A stretch of 32,512 nt of DNA, taken from Deferribacterota bacterium. GTDB lineage: Bacteria; Chrysiogenota; Deferribacteres; Deferribacterales; UBA228. Numbering within the stretch: the first letter of the stretch is position 1; every line of letters starts with the position of its first letter. The notes under the pieces were generated by a model, which ran no database searches, was not told the origin of the DNA, and worked only from the letters and a program-made list of their open reading frames with translations. Positions 8,586 to 15,215 of the stretch are shown here, piece after piece. The stretch lies in the NCBI GenBank assembly GCA_034189185.1, contig JAXHVM010000005.1:1-32512 (forward strand). Direction: 5' to 3'. The translations under genes and the position numbers were made by a program.

Positions 8586-9329
8586 ATGGGCAATGTTATC
8601 TATGAGAAGATGGAAGGTACAGCTATTATAAGGCTCAATAGGCCAGAAAAAAAGAATGCTTTAAATCTAGAATTAATAGAAAACTTAGGCAAGGTTTTAA
8701 AAAATGCAGAAGAGGATAAAGAGGTTAGAGTTGTAGTAATTACTGGAAGTGGGAACAATTTTTCATCTGGTGCTGACCTAACGGATCCCACTACTATCGA
8801 TATGATGAAACAGGAATTCTCTCAATCTTCTACCATGATTAGGCTTATAAACTTGGAAAAACCAACAATAGCCGCCGTGGATGGATATGCATTGGGACAT
8901 GGTGCTGAATATATGTTGATGTGTGACATTGTTATAGCGTCAGATAGAGCAATTATAGGGTTTATAGGACCTCAACGTGGGGTAGTATGCCCTTATGCTA
9001 TGATTAGGCTAGGAGATGAGATAGGTAGATCAAAAGCAAAGGAACTCATATGGACGTGTGATCGTATATCTGCAAGTACAGCATTAGAGATAGGGTTGAT
9101 AAATAAGGTTGTTCTCCAAGAAGAACTTATGAATGAGGTCTTATCCTTTGCTAAAAAACTGATAAAGTCTTCGCCAACCGCTATTAAATTGATAAAAAAA
9201 GCAATAAACAGGGGTTTGAACGATTATAAATATGCTAAAGATTTGTTTGATGAATCTTTAGAGAGCAAAGATTTTATAGAGGGGGTAACATCATTTATGG
9301 AGAGAAGAGATCCAAAATGGATTCTTTAA
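8586..9329 (+). CDS. enoyl-CoA hydratase/isomerase family protein
   Basis: Crotonase-fold protein of 247 aa acting on acyl-CoAs. The first oxyanion-hole segment is NFSSGADLTD (residues 58-67), and the second is VDGYALGHGAEYMLMCDI with Glu108, equivalent to the first catalytic Glu of rat crotonase (Glu144). The second catalytic Glu (PE in crotonase, Glu164) aligns with Gln130 in GPQRGVV, so simple hydration is doubtful; an isomerase, hydrolase or dehydratase role is possible. The C-terminal helices are typical. The start is preceded by GAGGT. It lies between a ligase relic and a further relic/ligase, on the same strand as both. Confidence 0.9.
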   Translation: MGNVIYEKMEGTAIIRLNRPEKKNALNLELIENLGKVLKNAEEDKEVRVVVITGSGNNFSSGADLTDPTTIDMMKQEFSQSSTMIRLINLEKPTIAAVDGYALGHGAEYMLMCDIVIASDRAIIGFIGPQRGVVCPYAMIRLGDEIGRSKAKELIWTCDRISASTALEIGLINKVVLQEELMNEVLSFAKKLIKSSPTAIKLIKKAINRGLNDYKYAKDLFDESLESKDFIEGVTSFMERRDPKWIL

Positions 9330-9366
9330 TTTTATAAAATTTAACTTAGAGATAAAATAAATAAAA

Positions 9367-9426
9367 AATAAGGGGGCTATAAATGAAAAGTATAGGGATA
9401 TTTATGTAAAAGGAGATAAAAAATGA
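9367..9426 (+). pseudogene. relic of an AlkK-like ligase 3' end with functional ribosome site
   Basis: In frame, this reads NKGAINEKYRDIYVKGDKK then TGA. The 3' end of the AlkK-like gene at 5.1-6.8 kb reads KKDIKGKYKDVYIKGDKE then TGA. In both places the TGA overlaps the ATG of the next ligase as ATGA, and both next ligases begin MR. Only about 60 bp survive. The AAAGGAG encoded by the KG codons is the ribosome site of the downstream gene, which may explain why this piece was kept. Confidence 0.65.
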
Positions 9427-11279
9427 GAGGTAAATCAGATAGAAATATTATAAGTACGTTGAAAGCTCTACCAACCTTATTGAGGATGGAGCAAACTTAT
9501 GGGCTCTTGATGGTAATAATGAGACAATGGGGAGTTGTAAATGTTCTTCCTATATTATTAAAAACAATTACAAAATCTGGATTAATAAATAGCGTAAAAA
9601 ATCTACTTAATCTTAGACTGGATAAGATCATGCCCTATCTCCTTCTATCAATGTGGGAAAGATTTGGAGAGAGAGAGGCATTTGTTTGTATTAGGTCTGA
9701 TGGAGAGAAAAGATATACATTTAAAGAATATAAAGATCGAACACTAAGGTTAGCAAATGGATTGCAGAGAATGGGTTTGAAACCTGGAGATAAGGTTGCC
9801 ATAATGTTATACAATGGAAATGAATACATGGAATCGATGTTTGGATCGTGGTTTATCGGGTGTGTAACTCCGCTTGTAAATTGGCACTTCAGGGGAGAAG
9901 AATTAGTAAAAATGCTGAACATAAGAAAGCCCAATATTCTCATACTCGAGGATGAATTTGCAGAAAGGATTAATGAGGTAAAAGATAGACTAGAGGGGAT
10001 AGAACAGTATATTGTAGTTGGAGGGAAAAGGGAAGGGATGCTATCATACGAGGAGTTGATCAAAGAATCTCCAGCAAGTGAGCCAAAGATAGACTTTACA
10101 ATAGGAATAAATCCATATACAGGTGGAACAACAGGAGTGCCAAAAAGTGTTGGGACTTTTGGTGGATTCGGCTATATTATCAGTGATAAATTTCAAAAAC
10201 CACATGGTGCATCATGGGTAGAATCTTTAATATTTGCAGTTAAGCTTCTTGCAACTCATTATTATTGGGGTTGTGCTGGTTTTAAGATGAAAGGTATGAC
10301 TCCCGGCCCACTCTATCATGGTACTCCGATATACTTCACATTAACGACTTTTCTTTTAGGTGGTAGTTACGTATTTAGATGGAAATATGAACCAGAAGAA
10401 TGTTTAAGGATTATCGAGAAGGAGAAGATAAACTATATACACTGCGCTCCTGTTCATGTGCAGAGAATAATAATGTTGCCTAATGATATAAAGAGAAAGT
10501 ATGATTTAAGCTCAATGAGAACAATAGTAACTGCTGCTGCACCATGCCCACTAGCTATCAAAAAAGCAATCAATGATTTATTTATGCAGCAAGGATGCGC
10601 TAGTCCAGTTTATAGCGAGTACTACTCCTCTGTCGAGATGATGATGCCTATAACAATATTAAGACAGAAAGATTATATTGAAAAACCGAAACGTTTAGAT
10701 AGTGTGGGGAAGAATCATAGAGGTGGTGATGTGAAAATCTTTGATGAAACATATAAAGAATGTCCGCCAAACAAAGAAGGGATAGTTCATACAAGAAGTC
10801 TTGGTACAGTTTCTCTTAACTATCCTGGAATGGAAGATTTATTAAAGGAAAACATTCATATTATAGATGGTGTTGAATGGTATAATGATTTTTTGTATGG
10901 ATGCCTAGATGAAGACGATTTTTTATATCTAACAGGGAGAGAAAAGGAGATGATAATCGTTGGTGGAGTAAATGTATTCCCAAATGAGATTGAAGCAGCA
11001 ATTATAAAACATCCAAAAGTCTATGAAGCTGTTGTGATCAGATATCCAGATAAGGATTTGGGAGAGGTTCCAATGGCTGTTATTCAACTGAAAGAGGGAG
11101 AAAGAATGAATAAAGATGAAATAATAGAGCATTGCAAAAAAGAAGGCTTATATGGTTTTAAAATTCCTAAAGTGGTTGAATTTGTAAAAGAAATTCCAAA
11201 AACTGCTCATGGAAAGACGTTAAAAAGAGAATTAGAGAAAAAATACTGGGAAGATAGGGGAATAAAAAGAAGAGGGTAA
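9423..11279 (+). CDS. long AMP-forming acyl-CoA ligase with N-terminal extension
   Basis: ANL-family ligase of 618 aa, 60 to 100 aa longer than its neighbours. About 75 extra residues precede the usual domain start (MWERFGEREAFV), containing hydrophobic stretches (YGLLMVIM, VVNVLPILL) that could associate with membrane or lipid. The P-loop is atypical: TGGTTGVPKS at residues 233-242, with Ser in place of the final Gly. A roughly 50-residue insertion follows, with hydrophobic and aromatic residues (LLATHYYWGCAGF), before GPLYHGTP. The hinge GREKEMIIVGGVNVFP and the A10 lysine K598 (PKTAHGKTLKREL) are intact. A bulky or very-long-chain acid is a reasonable guess, not shown. The ribosome site lies within an older ligase relic. 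Confidence 0.9.
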   Translation: MRGKSDRNIISTLKALPTLLRMEQTYGLLMVIMRQWGVVNVLPILLKTITKSGLINSVKNLLNLRLDKIMPYLLLSMWERFGEREAFVCIRSDGEKRYTFKEYKDRTLRLANGLQRMGLKPGDKVAIMLYNGNEYMESMFGSWFIGCVTPLVNWHFRGEELVKMLNIRKPNILILEDEFAERINEVKDRLEGIEQYIVVGGKREGMLSYEELIKESPASEPKIDFTIGINPYTGGTTGVPKSVGTFGGFGYIISDKFQKPHGASWVESLIFAVKLLATHYYWGCAGFKMKGMTPGPLYHGTPIYFTLTTFLLGGSYVFRWKYEPEECLRIIEKEKINYIHCAPVHVQRIIMLPNDIKRKYDLSSMRTIVTAAAPCPLAIKKAINDLFMQQGCASPVYSEYYSSVEMMMPITILRQKDYIEKPKRLDSVGKNHRGGDVKIFDETYKECPPNKEGIVHTRSLGTVSLNYPGMEDLLKENIHIIDGVEWYNDFLYGCLDEDDFLYLTGREKEMIIVGGVNVFPNEIEAAIIKHPKVYEAVVIRYPDKDLGEVPMAVIQLKEGERMNKDEIIEHCKKEGLYGFKIPKVVEFVKEIPKTAHGKTLKRELEKKYWEDRGIKRRG

Positions 11280-11323
11280 ATATAATTTTTAGTATTTTTT
11301 AGTTAATATTAGGGGGATTTGAT

Positions 11324-12538
11324 ATGGATTTTCAGCTAAATGAAGACCAAAAACTATTTAGGGATAGTATTCGAGAATTTTTGGAGAAAGAGATACTTCC
11401 AATAGAAAAAGAAAAAGAACCATTGGGCAAACCATTGACACACGATGAAGTGGTAAATGTTGTAAAGAAATTCAGAAAGGTAGGTATCAGTTCGGATATC
11501 GATGATATAAAGTGGATTGCAAGTGATTTGACACTTTTTGGGATTTTATCAGAGGAGATGGGACGAGTGGCTCCAGGTACGTGTACACCCTTGATATATT
11601 CTATTGCAATTCCAGCATTGATCCAGTTTCTACCAGATGGAATGGAGATAAAAGAGAGGCTCCTTCCGAAGATAAAGAGGTCAGAGATCTTGGCAACATA
11701 TTCTTTGACTGAACCAAATGCTGGTTCAGATAATAAGGCCATGACGACAACAGCTGTTTTAGATGGAGACGAGTATGTTATCAACGGTCGCAAAACATGG
11801 GCAACGGTTGGCCCAATCTCAGATCTATGTCTATTAGTTGCGAAGAATGAAAAGGGAGAACAGGAGATGTTTCTTATCGATAGAGAGCGGTCTCCATATG
11901 AATCTAGTGAACTGGGTCACATGGGAATTCGAACATGTTCTACTGGAGAGCTTTTCTTTGATGACTGCCGTGTTCCAAAGGAGAATAATCTGACAAATAT
12001 AATGACTAAGATGTTGTCGAGTGATAAGACCAAGATATCATCAAGGATGTTGAATTTATTTTCAACGATAACACCTGTATCTCTTGTATTAGCAGTACTA
12101 AGGACAGGAATGGCAATGTTATCAACAGGTATCTCTCAAGCATGTCTCGAGGCATCAGTAAATTATGCAAAGGAAAGGGTGCAGTTTGGAAGACCAATCG
12201 GTAAGTTCCAGCTGATTCAGGAGATGATCTATAAGATTGCAACGATAACTGAGACGTCGCGCCTTCTTGGATATAAGGCATTGAATCTTTTATCTAGAGG
12301 GGATACGGAGTTTCGTAAAGCATCTTCGATGGCTAAGGCATATGCCTGCAAAGAGGTGGTTAAGGCAGCATCTTATGCAATAGAGATCCACGGTGGGATA
12401 GGTCTCTCAGATGAATTACCGGTAGAAAAATACTTTAGGGATGCAAGAATGATGTCTATCCCAGATGGTACGACTAATATAAACAAATTGATTGTGGGGC
12501 GTGAGATTCTTGGACCAGGATTCTCTGCATATGTATAA
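11324..12538 (+). CDS. acyl-CoA dehydrogenase, Asp-type catalytic position
   Basis: FAD-dependent acyl-CoA dehydrogenase family, 404 aa. Motifs are YSLTEPNAGSDN (FAD/substrate loop), RVQFGRPIGKFQLI, and IHGGIGLSDELPVEKYFRDAR. Where the family has the catalytic Glu in YEGTSEIQ, this protein has IPDGTTNINK, so Asp381 takes the place of Glu. Replacement by Asp occurs in some family members acting on cyclic acyl-CoAs; whether that applies here is inference. It follows the long ligase by 44 bp with an AGGGGGAT ribosome site. An insertion of about 30 residues around 185-235 (SELGHMGIRT, TKMLSSDKTK) also differs from the enzyme at 3.7 kb. Confidence 0.93.
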   Translation: MDFQLNEDQKLFRDSIREFLEKEILPIEKEKEPLGKPLTHDEVVNVVKKFRKVGISSDIDDIKWIASDLTLFGILSEEMGRVAPGTCTPLIYSIAIPALIQFLPDGMEIKERLLPKIKRSEILATYSLTEPNAGSDNKAMTTTAVLDGDEYVINGRKTWATVGPISDLCLLVAKNEKGEQEMFLIDRERSPYESSELGHMGIRTCSTGELFFDDCRVPKENNLTNIMTKMLSSDKTKISSRMLNLFSTITPVSLVLAVLRTGMAMLSTGISQACLEASVNYAKERVQFGRPIGKFQLIQEMIYKIATITETSRLLGYKALNLLSRGDTEFRKASSMAKAYACKEVVKAASYAIEIHGGIGLSDELPVEKYFRDARMMSIPDGTTNINKLIVGREILGPGFSAYV

Positions 12539-12542
12539 AGGA

Positions 12543-12660
12543 GAGTTAAATATAAGGCATTAGGGAAGATTCCGATGGTTCTGATCAAGCTAAGAAAGAA
12601 GTGATAAAAAATATAAGAAAGATATAGAAGAAACATATGAGAGATGGAAGAATGAATTAG
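12543..12660 (+). pseudogene. relic of a ligase 3' end upstream of the next ligase
   Basis: From 12548 one frame reads KYKALGKIPMVLIKLRKK then stop, resembling a ligase A10 motif (ALGKI). A second frame continues SDQAKKEVIKN, and a third reads YKKDIEETYERWKNE, the peptide also found at 8.4 kb. The frame changes and lack of a start mark it as a decayed C-terminus. Its last bases join the GGAGGT ribosome site used by the following ligase. Confidence 0.5.
12612..12657 (+). repeat. 46-bp perfect direct repeat, copy 2
   Basis: Identical to 8417-8462. It ends 13 bp before the ATG of the following ligase and lies inside a relic of a ligase 3' end. Confidence 0.95.
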
Positions 12661-12670
12661 GAGGTAAAAG

Positions 12671-14335
12671 ATGATTTTAGTAAGCCAAGAACAGATAAAA
12701 AAATATGAAGATGAAGGGGTTTGGATAAAGAAGACCTTGTTGGATACCTTTAAGGAGAATGTACGAGAAAATCCTGATAGGTTGGCATTAATAGATCCAC
12801 CAAACAAGGAGCAACTAGTAGGACTAAAACCAGAAAGGCTTACCTACCAAGAATTAGATAAGGCTATAGATGCAGTAGCTACAGCGTTGTTAGATAGGGG
12901 TGTAAAAAAAGATGATATTATAGTAGCACAATTGCCAAATATCTGTGAGTTGGCTATGCTCTATCTTGCAGTCTCTAGAGCAGGGGGAATTCTTTCTCCT
13001 TTACCTGTACAATGGAGGGAGAAAGAGTTGAGGTATATACTCAATCTAACAAAGTCAAGGTATTTCATATCTGTAGAAGAATTTCATAGATTCAAACATC
13101 TTGAGATGGGAAAGAAATTGCAATCTGTAACTAATCTTCAGCATTTAATCTCCTTAGAAGAGCTAAAAAATATGACTAAGGGGCAAGTAAAAAAAGATGA
13201 GCTTAATAGGATAAAAATAGATGCAAATGACGTGTTTAATATCGAGTGGACATCTGGTACTGAGGCAGAACCAAAAGGTTGCCCCATGAGTCACAACAAT
13301 TGGAGATATGCATGCAATGGAGTTTCAAAGGCATGTCTACTGGAAAAGGGTGATACTATACTCTGCCTTGCTCCACTAGTAAACATGACAGCTATTGGTG
13401 TAAATTTTATGCCTTGGCTAGCAGTGTCCGGCACCTTTGTTTTGCATCATCCAATTGACCCAGTGGTTCTCATTAAACAAATAATAGAAGAAAAAGTTAA
13501 TTTTACTATTGTAGTTCCAGCGATTTTAAATGGAATCTTAAAGCACCCCGATGTTGATAAATTTGATTTTAGCAGTATAAGATCTTTGGCTAGTGGTTCA
13601 GCTCCTCTTTCGCTTTTTGCTTTAAAGGAATTTAAGAGAAGATGGGGGATAGAGTTGATAAATATATGGGGGCAGAACGAAGGGACAGGCACTGTTAGCG
13701 GACCACTTACTACCCCAGAACTAGAAAAGAGAGTGGATATGTTTCCTCGATTTACAAAGAAGATAAAGTGGGGTATTGATCCCGTAATAGATGCAACTGA
13801 GACAAAAATTGTTGATACAGTAACTGGAGAAGAGTTATCAAATCCTGGCGATGTAGGCGAATTGCTCTGGAAAGGACCCTTTACAATTCCTTGCTACTTT
13901 AATCAGCCTGATTTCACTGAGAAAGCCTTTGAACCTGATGGTTTCTTCCATACAGGCGACCTATTCATGATTAGGGATGATAGATATATGAGCTTCTTTG
14001 ATCGTAAGAAAGATATAATTATCCGTGGTGGTTTTAACATTAGCGCACAGGAGGTAGAGAATATTTTATTGGAGTATCCAAAAATACAAGATGTTGCAGC
14101 TATCCCTATGCCTGATGAGATAATGGGTGAAAAAGTATGTGTCTATGTGGTGCCCAAGGGTGGTGAGACGATTACTTTAGAAGAGATAACCTCTTTTATG
14201 AAAGAACAAGGGGTTACAACATATAAGTTGCCAGAAAGGTTAGAGATTATAGATGAGATACCAAGAAATCCTGTTGGTAAGATCCTCAAACAAAGATTAA
14301 AGGAAGATATAAGGAGAAGATTAGCTAAAAAATGA
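12671..14335 (+). CDS. AMP-forming acid-CoA ligase with TSGTEAEPKG P-loop
   Basis: ANL-superfamily ligase of 554 aa. The P-loop variant TSGTEAEPKG is at residues 194-203 (this Glu-Ala variant also occurs in aryl-acid adenylating enzymes such as DhbE), followed by CPMSHNN. Other motifs are NIWGQNEGTGT (A5), GFFHTGDLF (A7), DRKKDIIIRGGFNIS (hinge) and the A10 lysine K537 in PRNPVGKILKQRL. It therefore looks catalytically complete. The early segment QIKKYEDEGVW precedes the domain. AGGAGGT lies 5 to 6 bp upstream of the ATG. Aryl, cyclic or branched acids are possible substrates; not resolved. Confidence 0.93.
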   Translation: MILVSQEQIKKYEDEGVWIKKTLLDTFKENVRENPDRLALIDPPNKEQLVGLKPERLTYQELDKAIDAVATALLDRGVKKDDIIVAQLPNICELAMLYLAVSRAGGILSPLPVQWREKELRYILNLTKSRYFISVEEFHRFKHLEMGKKLQSVTNLQHLISLEELKNMTKGQVKKDELNRIKIDANDVFNIEWTSGTEAEPKGCPMSHNNWRYACNGVSKACLLEKGDTILCLAPLVNMTAIGVNFMPWLAVSGTFVLHHPIDPVVLIKQIIEEKVNFTIVVPAILNGILKHPDVDKFDFSSIRSLASGSAPLSLFALKEFKRRWGIELINIWGQNEGTGTVSGPLTTPELEKRVDMFPRFTKKIKWGIDPVIDATETKIVDTVTGEELSNPGDVGELLWKGPFTIPCYFNQPDFTEKAFEPDGFFHTGDLFMIRDDRYMSFFDRKKDIIIRGGFNISAQEVENILLEYPKIQDVAAIPMPDEIMGEKVCVYVVPKGGETITLEEITSFMKEQGVTTYKLPERLEIIDEIPRNPVGKILKQRLKEDIRRRLAKK

Positions 14336-14355
14336 TTTTGGAAAAAGATGTATAA

Positions 14356-14736
14356 ATGAATAGTTTAAATGAGAATTTAGTAAGGAGAGCTGTTTTGGGG
14401 GATGGATTAAGGAGGTCTTCTTTGAGATATCCTAACAAGGATGCCCTCATTTACTATTACTCTGATGGAAAAAATGTGAGGTATACATATAAGCGATTAA
14501 ATGAAAAAGTAAATAGAGTTGCAAATGGTTTATTAAATAGGGGTGTAGGCAAGGGAGACAAGATTTCTGTTATATCTCATAATTCTCCAGAGGTGGTTGT
14601 ATTAAGTTATGCTCTTTTAAAAATTGGCGCTTTATATACTCCTTTGAATTTTATGCTTGGAGCTTCTGATATCGAAAGATTAATTAATTTTTCTGGTGCT
14701 AAACTTTTCTTTTTTGTCTGTCTTTTTTATTCTTAG
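14356..14736 (+). pseudogene. truncated acyl-CoA ligase, N-terminal fragment
   Basis: About 117 residues match the N-terminus of an ANL ligase (GDGLRRSSLRYPNKDAL; RYTYKRLNEKVNRVANGLL; GVGKGDKISVISHNSPEVVVLSYALLKIGALYTPLNFML). The homology stops near 14707 at SGAKLF, and the last residues (FVCLFYS) come from foreign DNA: the minus-strand transposase relic that begins there. No P-loop or C-terminal domain exists and no continuation of the ligase was found beyond the relic, so it cannot be active. The spacing from the preceding ligase is 20 bp, without a good ribosome site. Confidence 0.85.
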
Positions 14737-15019
14737 CCATTTTAAATGGCCATAAGCTTAATGTGCTGATGTTGGAATGATGAAAAGATTCACCTAAGAA
14801 CCTTGTAAACACATCAGATATTCCGGTTCTCCTCAATCTTTTTTAAAATATATCAATCAACTGATCTCTTTAGTTTTATATATGGCTTCTGATAGCTCAA
14901 TCCTATCTTCCTCAATATTCTGGAGATGTACTCAAAGTGTATTTCACATCTAATTCTTTTTTTTTATCAAATCTCTTGTTTTTATCGATATACTTCAACC
15001 TGCCTCGATATTTCTTACC
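14712..15019 (-). mobile_element. decayed transposase relic (IS630-like)
   Basis: Reading the minus strand from 15019 gives GKKYRGRLKYIDKNK and KYTLSTSPEY, then after a frameshift near 14915 ILRKIGLSYQKPYIKLKRS, a stop, and YILKKIEENRNI. After another frameshift it gives RFLGESFHHSN and FKMAKNKKDR. The LRKIGLSYQKP segment resembles the end of the helix-turn-helix part of IS630-type transposases, and FLGES may be the degenerate FLDES segment holding the first catalytic Asp. The rest of the catalytic domain is missing at the junction with the ligase fragment. No clear terminal inverted repeats were seen. Family assignment is tentative. Confidence 0.45.
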
Positions 15020-15215
15020 TCCTATTATTCAAAAAGTGAGGAGATTGCCAGGATTTGTATAATGATAATAGCGTGGGGATAGCACTGGGATTTAACAAAT
15101 ATATTAATGGAAATAGCCCCTTGACAGGACAAACTTATTGTGATAAATAATTATATAAATTTATTTACAAATTTGAGCTGTATTATGAAGTTACATTATA
15201 GAGTGTCAAGCGCGA
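14737..15215. other. gene-free stretch after the truncated ligase
   Basis: The left two thirds is the decayed minus-strand transposase listed separately. From about 15020 to 15215 no coding signal was found; it contains a TTGACA promoter reading into the radical SAM gene. Confidence 0.6.
15121..15149 (+). promoter_or_regulatory. promoter of the radical SAM gene
   Basis: A perfect TTGACA at 15121-15126, a 17-bp spacer and TAAATA at 15144-15149, preceded by TGA as in an extended -10. The expected start of transcription, near 15157, is about 60 bp before the gene. Confidence 0.5.

Noticed and set aside
15020-15215. Possible continuation of the truncated ligase beyond the transposase relic
   Set aside because: No P-loop, A5 or A10 motif could be read in any forward frame, so the rest of the gene appears deleted rather than displaced.
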